From UBA940 sp045613745 (GTDB taxonomy: Bacteria > Bacteroidota > Bacteroidia > Bacteroidales > Rikenellaceae), in assembly GCA_045613745.1 (NCBI GenBank), contig JAZLBP010000012.1, forward strand, positions 62,001 through 126,000: a stretch of DNA of 64,000 nt, in the 5' to 3' direction. The notes under the pieces were generated by a model. It had not been told where the DNA came from. It saw only the letters and a list, made by a program, of their open reading frames with translations, and searched no databases. The translations under genes were made by a program, and so were the position numbers. Every line of letters begins with the position of its first letter. Position 1 is the first letter of the stretch. Positions 16,764 through 25,360 of this stretch are shown one piece after another.

Positions 16764-17774
16764 CTACTCCTTGTTTTTGGCCTCTTTCATAGCCGTGCGT
16801 ACTTTCTCTTCGATTTCGGCACACAGTTCGGTCTCTTTGGTCAGCAACTCTTTAACCGAGTCGCGACCTTGTGCGAGTTTGCGGTCGCCATATGAGAACC
16901 ACGAGCCTGCTTTCTTGATTACGCCCATATCAACACCGAGGTCAAGGATTTCGCCAATTTTCGAGATACCCTCGCCAAACATAATGTCGAACTCTGCGCG
17001 ACGGAAAGGAGGTGCCACTTTGTTTTTCACAACCTTAACCTTCACACGCGAGCCAAGTTGCTCCTCGCCATCCTTAATGCTCGATGCCTTGCGGATGTCG
17101 ATACGCACGCTCGAATAGAATTTCAGCGCGTTACCACCGGTCGTAGTTTCGGGGTTGCCATACACGATACCGATTTTATCACGCAGTTGGTTGATGAATA
17201 CGCACACGGTTTTGGTTTTCGAGATGCTTGCCGTCAGTTTGCGCAGTGCTTGCGACATCAGACGTGCTTGCAGACCCATCTTCGACTCGCCCATATCGCC
17301 CTCAATCTCAGCTTTGGGGGTAAGTGCTGCAACCGAGTCAATTACGATGATGTCGATTGCACTCGAACGAATCAGGCTGTCGGCAATCTCCAAAGCTTGC
17401 TCACCGTTGTCGGGTTGCGAAATCAGCAGGTTGTCGATGTCCACGCCGAGTTTTTGTGCATAGAAGCTGTCGAAAGCGTGCTCTGCGTCGATGAACGCAG
17501 CGATACCACCTGCCTTTTGAGCCTCGGCAATAGCGTGAATTGCAAGGGTTGTCTTACCACTCGACTCGGGACCATAAATCTCGATGATACGTCCTTTGGG
17601 ATAGCCACCCACTCCGAGTGCCATATCCAGAGTAATCGAACCCGAAGGGATAACCGCCACATCCTCAATCGAATCGGCGTTCATACGCATAATGGAGCCT
17701 TTACCGAAATCCTTTTCGATTTTGTCCATCACTGCGCTCAATACTTTGAGTTTATCAGCATTAACTTGTGCCAT
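16764..17774 (-). CDS. recA: recombinase RecA
   Basis: Strand-exchange ATPase for recombination and the SOS response; 336 residues, close to the usual length. The Walker A motif GPESSGKTTL is near residue 65, the Walker B strand IIVIDSVAAL near 138, and the L2/signature NQLRDKIG near 210. The C-terminal tail is short but acidic as expected. It lies between bcp (42 bases upstream) and the RelA/SpoT gene (22 bases downstream). I did not see a clear LexA-type operator in the short upstream gap, so SOS control, if any, would act at the bcp promoter. Confidence 0.98.
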   Translation of the reverse strand: MAQVNADKLKVLSAVMDKIEKDFGKGSIMRMNADSIEDVAVIPSGSITLDMALGVGGYPKGRIIEIYGPESSGKTTLAIHAIAEAQKAGGIAAFIDAEHAFDSFYAQKLGVDIDNLLISQPDNGEQALEIADSLIRSSAIDIIVIDSVAALTPKAEIEGDMGESKMGLQARLMSQALRKLTASISKTKTVCVFINQLRDKIGIVYGNPETTTGGNALKFYSSVRIDIRKASSIKDGEEQLGSRVKVKVVKNKVAPPFRRAEFDIMFGEGISKIGEILDLGVDMGVIKKAGSWFSYGDRKLAQGRDSVKELLTKETELCAEIEEKVRTAMKEAKNKE

Positions 17775-17816
17775 AATATTTCTTGTTTTTATTGTTTTAC
17801 TTTGTTGCTATTATAG

Positions 17817-18287
17817 TTAGTTGTTTTGTGTCAGTTCATCTACAATTTGCTGCCAGTGGTTTTTGGTATCCACCTTGGTTATGACTCTTTCGATAATTCC
17901 CTCGGCATCCACCACAAAGGTTGTTCTGTACACGCCCATATAGCTTCGTCCATACATCTTCTTTTCGCCCCACACGCCATAGGCCTCGCAGACGCTCTTC
18001 TCGGGGTCGCTCAGCAGTGTAAAACCGAGCGAGTGTTTGCAGTCGAAGTTTTGGTGTGATTTCACCGAGTCGGGACTTACTCCAATGATTGTCAGTCCCA
18101 TTTGTGCGAGAGCCTCTCGTCCGTCGCGCAAACTTTTGGCTTCCAGCGTACATCCCGAAGTATTGTCTTTGGGATAGAAGTACAACACAAATCGCTTGCC
18201 TCGCATCGTATCGAGCGAGATGGTGTTGCCATTTTGGTCTTGCGCTTCGAAATAGGGGGCTACATCGCCCTGTTTGAGTGTTATCAT
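17817..18287 (-). CDS. bcp: thioredoxin-dependent thiol peroxidase, Bcp/PrxQ
   Basis: Peroxiredoxin that reduces hydroperoxides. The 156-residue product starts MITLKQGDVAPYF and has the peroxidatic Cys46 in DNTSGCTLEA. The resolving Cys five positions later, found in many PrxQ enzymes, is Lys here; other cysteines occur further on (FDCKHS, SVCEAYG), so it may be a one-Cys or atypical type. The start at 18287 is preferred to 18347 because a -7-like box lies at 18314-18322, between the two. It is the first gene of the bcp-recA-rsh group. Confidence 0.93.
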   Translation of the reverse strand: MITLKQGDVAPYFEAQDQNGNTISLDTMRGKRFVLYFYPKDNTSGCTLEAKSLRDGREALAQMGLTIIGVSPDSVKSHQNFDCKHSLGFTLLSDPEKSVCEAYGVWGEKKMYGRSYMGVYRTTFVVDAEGIIERVITKVDTKNHWQQIVDELTQNN

Positions 18288-18313
18288 AGTGTTCCAATAA
18301 ACAAAAACGGATT

Positions 18314-18322
18314 GTAAAGATA
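18314..18322 (-). promoter_or_regulatory. -7-like promoter box for bcp-recA-rsh
   Basis: TATCTTTAC on the minus strand, one mismatch from TAnnTTTGC, 27 bases before the bcp ATG. Confidence 0.5.
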
Positions 18323-18444
18323 TAAAATTTGCACCGAATTTCCACACGCCAATTCGATTTTTTGCACACTCTGTCGCAAATAAATTTTTTTAAAAATTTT
18401 TACGACAATTCGAACTCAAAAACCAAGATACAGAAGACAGGAGA

Positions 18445-18483
18445 AACAAAAAGAGGCGCTTGACGCATTTGTCAAACACCTCT
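18445..18483 (-). terminator. terminator of dnaA
   Basis: On the minus strand a 13-bp stem with two G-U pairs (18471-18483 with 18452-18464), loop of six, followed by CTTTTTGTTT. Confidence 0.85.
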
Positions 18484-18511
18484 CTACACTGATGGAGTCG
18501 CTCCGCTGTGA

Positions 18512-19921
18512 TTAAGCCATCACTTTGCGCTCAATCTCCTCCATTTGTGCTCTGAACACTTTGTCAGTATCCAGCTCGTTGGAGATTTGTTTGCACGAGT
18601 GCAACACAGTGGCGTGGTTTTTACCTCCAATGGCTGCGCCGATGGTAGTCAGCGGCGACTTGGTGTGTTTTTTACTCAAATACATTGCAATTTGACGTGC
18701 GTGTGCAATCTCGCGTGTACGACGGGGCGACTCAAACGCCTCGGTGGTAATACCCAAACACTCGCACACAACCTCTTTGATGTGCTCGATGGTAATCTCC
18801 TTTTGGGTAAACTGCACATACACCTTCAAAATCTCTTTTGCCAAGGCGGGAGTGATGCGTTTGCCCAAGAATTGTGCATTGGCAACCAACGAAGCCAGCG
18901 CACCCTCAATCTCACGCACATTGGCGGTGATATTCTCGGCCAAGAAGGTAATTACATCCTCGGGAATCTCGATACCCATTTTATTGACCTTCAAGCGGAT
19001 AATCTTGATTTTGGTCTCGATGTCGGGTACTCCCAACTCGCCCGAAAGACCCCATTTAAAACGGGTCAACAATCGTTGCTCGATATCTTTCAACTCCACA
19101 GGCGGCTTGTCCGAAGTCATAATCAGCTGCTTGTTGGCAAGTTGCAGGTGGTTGAAGATGTTGAAGAATGCATTTTGGGTCGAAGGCTTGCCCGACAACT
19201 CTTGAATATCATCGACAATCAGCACATCAATCATCTGATAGAAGTGGATAAAGTCGTTGACCTCTTTGTTGAGCACCGCGCGGGTGTATTGTGCCTGGAA
19301 CTTATTCATCGACACATACAGCACTTGCAGGTGGGGGAAGCGTTGTTTAACCTCCAAACCGATGGCTTGCGCCAAGTGGGTTTTACCCAAGCCCGACGCA
19401 CCATAAATATAGAGCGGGTTGAAGGGAGTTTTTCCCGGATTGAGAGCCGCAGCCAGTCCCGACGAGCGCACCAGACGGTTGCACGCACCCTCCACAAAAG
19501 TCTCCATCGTGTGATTGGGATTCAATTGAGGGTCAATTGGCATACGACGGATGCCGGGAATTGTCATAGGATTTACTATATTTGCGGTGTTGGTTTGCTC
19601 CGCAAAACGGGTAATTGTCGTAATGTCAGCCTCTTCGTGAATCGAGGGCGCTTGTTGCTCCTTTTTGGGGAACGCATAACGCACTTTGGTCTTGTTTCCG
19701 AACTGCTGTTGGATTACGGGTTTTAGGAACGGGATGTAGTTCTTCTCGATTTGATAAACGTAACTCTCGTTGGGAACACGCAGACGCAACACACTACCAT
19801 CAAAATCAAGCAGTTCAATAGGCTTGAACCATTTAACAAACTCATTCTCAGGAGTTTGCTCTTTGATTTTGGAAAGGCAGTTTTGCCAAGCTTCGTTGTA
19901 TGTAGCGTTGTTGTTCAACAT
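18512..19921 (-). CDS. dnaA: chromosomal replication initiator DnaA
   Basis: AAA+ ATPase that opens the replication origin. The 469-residue protein has the N-terminal interaction domain (to about 90), a linker, the AAA+ core with Walker A GASGLGKTHL and Walker B LIVDDIQ, and the C-terminal DNA-binding domain with the signature IGGKNHATVLHS. The start at 19921 (MLNNNATYNEAW) fits the family better than the ATG 54 bases upstream. It is monocistronic with its own terminator. No DnaA boxes (TTATNCACA) were seen in the flanking gaps, so the origin is probably not here. Confidence 0.97.
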   Translation of the reverse strand: MLNNNATYNEAWQNCLSKIKEQTPENEFVKWFKPIELLDFDGSVLRLRVPNESYVYQIEKNYIPFLKPVIQQQFGNKTKVRYAFPKKEQQAPSIHEEADITTITRFAEQTNTANIVNPMTIPGIRRMPIDPQLNPNHTMETFVEGACNRLVRSSGLAAALNPGKTPFNPLYIYGASGLGKTHLAQAIGLEVKQRFPHLQVLYVSMNKFQAQYTRAVLNKEVNDFIHFYQMIDVLIVDDIQELSGKPSTQNAFFNIFNHLQLANKQLIMTSDKPPVELKDIEQRLLTRFKWGLSGELGVPDIETKIKIIRLKVNKMGIEIPEDVITFLAENITANVREIEGALASLVANAQFLGKRITPALAKEILKVYVQFTQKEITIEHIKEVVCECLGITTEAFESPRRTREIAHARQIAMYLSKKHTKSPLTTIGAAIGGKNHATVLHSCKQISNELDTDKVFRAQMEEIERKVMA

Positions 19922-20097
19922 TAATGAGAGGTTGGAATTGGGTTCATCTTGTTTCGTGGAGCAAAATTGCGGCAAAAATTGTTAAAAAAAAATAGCGCGA
20001 ACCGTTGCAAATTTATTTCCTTTTGTTATGGGAATCGGCGGCCAAAATTTTCCAACATATTTAACCCATTGATTGATAGAATTTAGAAAAAAATCAC

Positions 20098-20106
20098 TAT
20101 TTTTGC
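20098..20106 (+). promoter_or_regulatory. -7 promoter box for the phosphosugar mutase gene
   Basis: TATTTTTGC, an exact TAnnTTTGC match, with TTG at 20073-20075 at suitable distance for the -33 element. Confidence 0.7.
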
Positions 20107-20160
20107 ATATATTATTTTCTTAGGATAAAAACAAAACAATATAAATAAAACTTATACTCT

Positions 20161-21900
20161 ATGGAAAACAATTTAGACACCATCGTAAAGGCCAAAGCAC
20201 AACAATGGCTTGATGGAGATTATGACGCTCAAACCAAGGAGCAAGTTCGTCAACTGATGGAAAATGACCCCAAAGAGTTGGTCGAAAGTTTCTACAAAGA
20301 TCTCGAATTTGGTACTGGTGGTCTGCGTGGTATTATGGGTGTCGGCACCAACCGTATGAACAAATACACCGTTGGTTCTGCAACCCAAGGTCTTGCTAAC
20401 TACCTTATCAAAGCCTACCCCACCGAGCAAATCAAAGTTGCTATCGCCTACGACAGCCGCAACAACAGCAAGGAGTTTGCAGCTCACGTTGCCGACATCT
20501 TTGCTTCGAACGGCTTCAAGGTGTTCTTGTTCGATGACCTCCGCCCCACTCCCGAGTTAAGCTTCGCTATCCGCGAGCTGGGTTGCCACAGCGGTGTTAT
20601 GGTTACCGCTTCGCACAACCCCAAAGAGTATAACGGCTACAAAGCATACTGGGGTGACGGTAGCCAAGTGACCTCGCCTCACGATACCAACATCATCGAC
20701 GAGGTTGGCAAGATTACCGACAACTCACAAGTTAAGACTGGTCTGAACGCCGAAAACATCACTATGCTGGGCGAGGAGTTCGACAATATATATTTAAATA
20801 AGGTACGCTCGCTGTCGATTGCTCCCGATGCAGTTGCTGAGTGCAGCGATATGTGCTTGGTTTACACCCCTCTGCACGGTACCGGTGTGCGCTTGGTACC
20901 CGAGAGCTTGAAACGCTACGGCTTTACCAATGTCGAGGTTGTTGCCGAGCAAGCCAAAGTTGACGGTAACTTCCCCACCGTTGCATCGCCCAACCCCGAG
21001 GAGCCTTCGGCAATGAAGATGGCTATCGAGTTGGCGAAAGAGAAAAACGCCGAGTTGGTACTCGCAACCGACCCCGACGCCGACCGTGTAGCTATTGCCG
21101 TACGCGACGAGAAGGGCGAGTTCGTTTTGCTCAATGGTAACCAAACCTGCGCTCTGCTCACCAGCTATATGCTGACTGGTTGGGCCGAGAAGGGCAAACT
21201 TACCGGCAAGGAGTTCGTTGTTAAGACCATCGTAACCTCGGAGATGATTCCCGCTGTTGCTGCAAGCTATGGCGTTAAGAGCTACGACTGTCTGACCGGT
21301 TTCAAATACATCGCCAAGATCATCCGCGAGAAAGAGGGCGTTGAGCAATATATCGGTGGTGGCGAGGAGAGCTTCGGTTTCCTTGCAGGCGACTTCGTTC
21401 GCGACAAAGACGCTGTGAGCGCTTGTTCGCTGGCTGCTGAGGCTGCCGCTTGGGCTAAAACCAAAGGCCTGTCGCTCTACTCTTGGCTCAAACAAATGTA
21501 CGTTAAGTTCGGCTTCTATAAAGAGGGCCTCGTGAATGTTGTCCGCAAAGGCAAAGAGGGTCAAGAGGAGATTGCTCGTATGATGAGCGACTACCGCAGC
21601 AACCCGCCCCAAAGCATTCTGGGCAGCCCCGTAGTTGTTATCAAGGACTACCAATCGCTCGAGCAAACCGACCTGCGCACCGGCAAGAAAACTCCTATCG
21701 AGATGGATCGCTCGAACGTGCTGCAATTCTTCACCGAGGAAGGTTCGAAAGTTTCGATTCGTCCTTCGGGCACCGAGCCTAAGATTAAGTTCTACTTTGG
21801 CGTGAAAGCACCCTTGTGCTGCCCCGACCACTTCCAAGAGGTAGAGGCTCAGCTCGACGCCAAAATTGAGAATATCAAAAAGGAACTTAACCTGTTGTAA
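20161..21900 (+). CDS. phosphoglucomutase/phosphomannomutase family (alpha-D-phosphohexomutase)
   Basis: Interconverts sugar 1- and 6-phosphates through a phosphoserine. The 579-residue protein, of the longer PGM2-like kind, has the phosphoserine loop TASHNPKEYNGYK (Ser151), the magnesium loop DPDADR (304-309), the sugar-recognition loop GGGEESFGF and the phosphate-binding RPSGTEPKIKFY near the end. Glucose, mannose or phosphopentose could be the substrate; sequence alone does not settle it. It stands alone with its own promoter and terminator. Confidence 0.92.
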   Translation: MENNLDTIVKAKAQQWLDGDYDAQTKEQVRQLMENDPKELVESFYKDLEFGTGGLRGIMGVGTNRMNKYTVGSATQGLANYLIKAYPTEQIKVAIAYDSRNNSKEFAAHVADIFASNGFKVFLFDDLRPTPELSFAIRELGCHSGVMVTASHNPKEYNGYKAYWGDGSQVTSPHDTNIIDEVGKITDNSQVKTGLNAENITMLGEEFDNIYLNKVRSLSIAPDAVAECSDMCLVYTPLHGTGVRLVPESLKRYGFTNVEVVAEQAKVDGNFPTVASPNPEEPSAMKMAIELAKEKNAELVLATDPDADRVAIAVRDEKGEFVLLNGNQTCALLTSYMLTGWAEKGKLTGKEFVVKTIVTSEMIPAVAASYGVKSYDCLTGFKYIAKIIREKEGVEQYIGGGEESFGFLAGDFVRDKDAVSACSLAAEAAAWAKTKGLSLYSWLKQMYVKFGFYKEGLVNVVRKGKEGQEEIARMMSDYRSNPPQSILGSPVVVIKDYQSLEQTDLRTGKKTPIEMDRSNVLQFFTEEGSKVSIRPSGTEPKIKFYFGVKAPLCCPDHFQEVEAQLDAKIENIKKELNLL

Positions 21901-21952
21901 TCAATAGGTTTAGCATACCTTGGGGTGGGTTACTTCAATCCCCCACCCTCAC

Positions 21953-21988
21953 ACTCCGCAGTCCACCACGGGCCGCGGAGTTTTTTTG
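21953..21988 (+). terminator. terminator of the mutase gene
   Basis: Stem ACTCCGC (21953-21959) with GCGGAGT (21975-21981), followed by seven T. Confidence 0.85.
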
Positions 21989-22001
21989 TTGGTCTAAAAC
22001 A

Positions 22002-22031
22002 ACAGAGCCTGCGACGTATCGCAGGCTCTGT
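22002..22031 (-). terminator. terminator of glnN
   Basis: A perfect 13-bp stem (22002-22014 with 22019-22031) with a 4-base loop; on the minus strand TGTTTTAG follows. It lies right after the glutamine synthetase stop. Confidence 0.8.
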
Positions 22032-22062
22032 CCTTATAAAAAAGTTTTTTTGTTGGGTCTGA

Positions 22063-24264
22063 TTAGATAGTGAACAACTCGCGGTATTTGGGCAGAGGCC
22101 ACAGACGGTCATCCACAATCATCTCCAATTGGTCGATGTGCGAGCGGATATCCACCATATAGGGTTTAACCTCGGCCTCGTAGCGGGCTGCTCGTTCAAT
22201 AATATCCTCAATCGCATTGAGTTCGCGACGTGCATCAATCATTCGGGCGGTTAGCTCACGGATGGTGTTGACGTGTTCCGAAATCTTGCGAATAGTGTTA
22301 ATCTCGGCCGACGCCATCTCTTTGTACTCCTCGCCAAACAGGTTGCGCAGACCCTCGACATTGCGGATCAACACATTTTGATAACCAATGGCAGTGGGGA
22401 TAATGTGGTTAACGGCCAGGTCACCCAGCACACGCGACTCGATTTGAATCTTTTTGAGCAGGGTCTCGTTCTTGATTTCGTAGCGAGCCTCCAACTCGGC
22501 ACGATTCATCACGCCGAATGTCTCAAACAGCTCGATATTCTCTTCCGAAATATACTCCTTGATGGCCGAGGATACCATATTGATACCTCGCAAGCCACGA
22601 CGCTCGGCCTCGCGGTGCCACTCCTCGCTGTAACCATTACCCTCGAAACGAATCTTCTTCGACTCAATGATAAACTTACGAATGGTTTGCAGAATAGCCT
22701 CATCCTTCTTGACACCCTTCTCAACCAGTGCCTCCACCTCGTTTTTGAACTCGGTCAGGGTGTTGGCAACGGCGGTATTGAGCACAATCAGAGGCATTGC
22801 GCAGTTGGCCGACGAACCCGTAGCACGCAACTCAAAGCGGTTACCCGTAAATGCAAAGGGTGATGTACGGTTGCGGTCGGTGTTGTCGAGCATAATCTCG
22901 GGGATACGACCGATATCGAGTTTGATGCCAGTCTTCTCCTCGGGAGTCAGTGCCTTCTCCGAGATGCGCTCCTCGATTTGAGTCAGGATATTGTTGATGT
23001 GCGCACCAGTAAACACAGACAATACGGCGGGAGGAGCCTCGCCACCACCCAAACGGTGTGAGTTGCCCTCGGTAGCCACCGATGCCATAATCATAGTGCC
23101 GTGGTCGCACGCAGCCTTCATCGTAGCCACAAAGAAGGCAAGGAATTGCATATTGCTTTTGGGAGTACGTCCGGGAGCCAGCAGGTTTTGACCCTCGATG
23201 GTTGCCAACGACCAGTTGCAGTGCTTACCCGAGCCGTTCACACCCTCATAGGGCTTCTCGTGGAACAACACTTGCAGGTGGTGTTTGGCAGCCACCTTGC
23301 GCATTATGGTCATCAGCAGAGTGTTGTGGTCCACCGCAATGTTGGCCTCCTCAAACATAGGCGCACACTCGTATTGGTTGGGTGCTACCTCGTTGTGACG
23401 TGTTTTGAGCGGAATACCCAAACGGAAACAGCGATACTCCAACTCTTTCATATAGTTAACCACACGCTCGGGAATGTCGCCCCAGTAGTGGTCGTCAAGT
23501 TGCTGATCTTTCGATGCCGAGTGACCCATCAGTGTGCGACCCGTAAGTTCGAGGTCGGGACGTGCGCGATAGAGTCCCTCATCCACAAGGAAATACTCTT
23601 GCTCCCAACCCAGCGTGGGAACAACCTTGGTCGAAGCGTCCTTGTCGAAGAGCTGACACACAGCCACAGCCGCCTTGTCAATGGCAGCCATCGAGCGCAA
23701 CAGCGGAGTTTTGTAGTCAAGAGCCTCGCCGGTGTATGCGATGAAGATACTCGGGATACACAAAGTATCGTCCATAATAAAGGTGGGCGACGAGGGGTCC
23801 CACGCGCTATAACCGCGTGCCTCGAATGTATTACGCAGACCACCATTGGGGAACGACGATGCGTCGGGCTCTTGTTGAACGAGCAGTGCGCCGCTGAACT
23901 TCTCCAACGCGCGAGTTTCGTTCCAAATAGGCTCAACAAAGGTATCGTGCTTCTCGGCAGTTGCCTCGTTCAGGGGTTGGAACCAGTGTGTGTAGTGTGT
24001 TACACCACGCTCCATAGCCCATCGTTTCATACCGTTGGCTACTTGGTCGGCCACTTTGCGGTCGATACGTCGTCCTTCGGTGATGGCGTTGATAACGCTT
24101 TCGTAGGCTTCGCCCGACAGGTAGTCGCGCATCTTGTCGATGCTGAAAACGTCCATACCATAGTATTCCGATATTTTAGTTGTAGGTACCGTCGATTCGG
24201 CTGCCTTGCGGTTCAGCATTTGTTCGATGGCTTTAAAGCGCAGAGATTCCATAGTTTTACTCAA
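22063..24264 (-). CDS. glnN: type III glutamine synthetase
   Basis: Makes glutamine from glutamate, ammonia and ATP. At 733 residues it is the GlnN (GSIII) type common in Bacteroidales, far longer than the GlnA type. Recognisable parts are the N-terminal segment SEYYGMDVFSIDKMRDYL, HWFQPLNEATAEKHD, the catalytic ETGE-like region QEYFLVDEGLY, the glutamate-binding HNEVAPNQYECAPMFEEANI, and VATEGNSHRLGGGEAPPA. Two TAGTTTTGC boxes lie upstream, so it is probably transcribed alone from tandem promoters; nitrogen control is plausible but no operator was recognised. Confidence 0.97.
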   Translation of the reverse strand: MSKTMESLRFKAIEQMLNRKAAESTVPTTKISEYYGMDVFSIDKMRDYLSGEAYESVINAITEGRRIDRKVADQVANGMKRWAMERGVTHYTHWFQPLNEATAEKHDTFVEPIWNETRALEKFSGALLVQQEPDASSFPNGGLRNTFEARGYSAWDPSSPTFIMDDTLCIPSIFIAYTGEALDYKTPLLRSMAAIDKAAVAVCQLFDKDASTKVVPTLGWEQEYFLVDEGLYRARPDLELTGRTLMGHSASKDQQLDDHYWGDIPERVVNYMKELEYRCFRLGIPLKTRHNEVAPNQYECAPMFEEANIAVDHNTLLMTIMRKVAAKHHLQVLFHEKPYEGVNGSGKHCNWSLATIEGQNLLAPGRTPKSNMQFLAFFVATMKAACDHGTMIMASVATEGNSHRLGGGEAPPAVLSVFTGAHINNILTQIEERISEKALTPEEKTGIKLDIGRIPEIMLDNTDRNRTSPFAFTGNRFELRATGSSANCAMPLIVLNTAVANTLTEFKNEVEALVEKGVKKDEAILQTIRKFIIESKKIRFEGNGYSEEWHREAERRGLRGINMVSSAIKEYISEENIELFETFGVMNRAELEARYEIKNETLLKKIQIESRVLGDLAVNHIIPTAIGYQNVLIRNVEGLRNLFGEEYKEMASAEINTIRKISEHVNTIRELTARMIDARRELNAIEDIIERAARYEAEVKPYMVDIRSHIDQLEMIVDDRLWPLPKYRELFTI

Positions 24265-24282
24265 AATGCATTAAGTTTTGAT

Positions 24283-24291
24283 GCAAAACTA
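24283..24291 (-). promoter_or_regulatory. -7 promoter box for glnN, proximal
   Basis: TAGTTTTGC on the minus strand, 19 bases from the ATG. Confidence 0.55.
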
Positions 24292-24323
24292 TTAATTTTC
24301 ATTCAAACCCCCAAAATTTTCGG

Positions 24324-24332
24324 GCAAAACTA
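24324..24332 (-). promoter_or_regulatory. -7 promoter box for glnN, distal
   Basis: Identical TAGTTTTGC, 41 bases further upstream than the proximal copy. Two spaced copies suggest tandem promoters. Confidence 0.55.
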
Positions 24333-24426
24333 TGTAAAAACAGTATATTTTTTTCACCGCACCCCCTATTTTCGAGGTGACTTTTCGGTTTTCACTACCT
24401 TTTATTGCCATTGGGGGATTTGGAAC

Positions 24427-24469
24427 AAAAAAAAACGAGAGTGTCCCCCGTTTTCGGGAAACACTCTCG
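24427..24469 (-). terminator. terminator of the SusC/SusD operon
   Basis: CGAGAGTGT (24436-24444) pairs with ACACTCTCG (24461-24469), with an inner CCC/GGG stem; on the minus strand a run of T follows. Confidence 0.9.
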
Positions 24470-24492
24470 CGCGTTATACTCTTTCGCTCGGA

Positions 24493-25341
24493 TTAGCGAG
24501 TGAAAGTTGTGCAGAGTTGATATGCAAGGAACAGACCACAATCTACACCATATGCACCCCATTGAGCAGTGGTAATACCAGCAGCACTCATAGTTGCTAC
24601 AACGGGACCATCAATAAGACCCTCGTCTGTATCATAATCGAATGCTACAAAGTGGAAATCACCATAAGTATCATTGTAGTGAAGCATAAATTGAGGTTGG
24701 AATGTGATGGTACGAGCCTCGAAATCTACAACACCTACCAAGTCGCAAGTCTCATAGAAGTTCTTGATAATAATCTCGTTCTCATTCTCGCCCTTAACAA
24801 TTCTAGCAGCACTTTGGTATTCGATAGCGCCACTAAAATCATAGTCAGTCTCGATCCAGTCACCAAGCAACCAATTCCAATCGATAGTCACCTTGTCGGT
24901 TTTAAAGTTGAAGGTCATCGAGTTGCCATAAGCGGGGCTGAATTTAACACCCTCGGCATCAACAACCTCAAGAGTCAACAGAAAACCAGCCTCAGCAACA
25001 TTCTCGTATTTGCAAGTAACGGTGGTCGAACCACAGAACTCACCTGCAGGAATTGTGAGGATTTTGTTTTCAATCTCAAAGTCAACACCCTCTTTACCAG
25101 TTGTGCTCTCGGCAACAACCAACTCATAGGTGCGGTCTTTGTTCGATTTGGTAACCGAATAGAGGTTTACCTCGTAGGTGCAGGTCGAATCGGTCAGAAC
25201 AGCAGTGATGGTAGGCTCCTCAAAGTGAACGAAGTCCAAACCTTGACCACCATTAAGATCGATATCGAGATCCTGCTCTACGTTACAGCTTGCAAACATA
25301 GTTGCAACGGCTGCAAGTGCAAAATAAAATATCTTTTTCAT
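24493..25341 (-). CDS. uncharacterised lipoprotein in SusC/SusD operon
   Basis: A 282-residue protein with a signal peptide and lipobox ending at Cys19 (TMFASC), so probably anchored in the outer membrane. The first half carries strands and a VVAESTTGKEGVDFEI segment resembling the Calx-beta/DUF4843-like domains common in SusD-associated surface lipoproteins; the second half (from IDWNWLLGDW) looks like another beta domain. I cannot name a family with confidence. Position after SusD, with 19 bases between, suggests a surface glycan-binding or accessory role. No catalytic motif was recognised. Confidence 0.75.
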   Translation of the reverse strand: MKKIFYFALAAVATMFASCNVEQDLDIDLNGGQGLDFVHFEEPTITAVLTDSTCTYEVNLYSVTKSNKDRTYELVVAESTTGKEGVDFEIENKILTIPAGEFCGSTTVTCKYENVAEAGFLLTLEVVDAEGVKFSPAYGNSMTFNFKTDKVTIDWNWLLGDWIETDYDFSGAIEYQSAARIVKGENENEIIIKNFYETCDLVGVVDFEARTITFQPQFMLHYNDTYGDFHFVAFDYDTDEGLIDGPVVATMSAAGITTAQWGAYGVDCGLFLAYQLCTTFTR

Positions 25342-25360
25342 ACTATTGGTTCCTCCTTAA

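Noticed and set aside
19922..20160. Possible replication origin beside dnaA
   Set aside because: AT-rich, but no TTATNCACA boxes were found, and the gap is explained by the mutase promoter.
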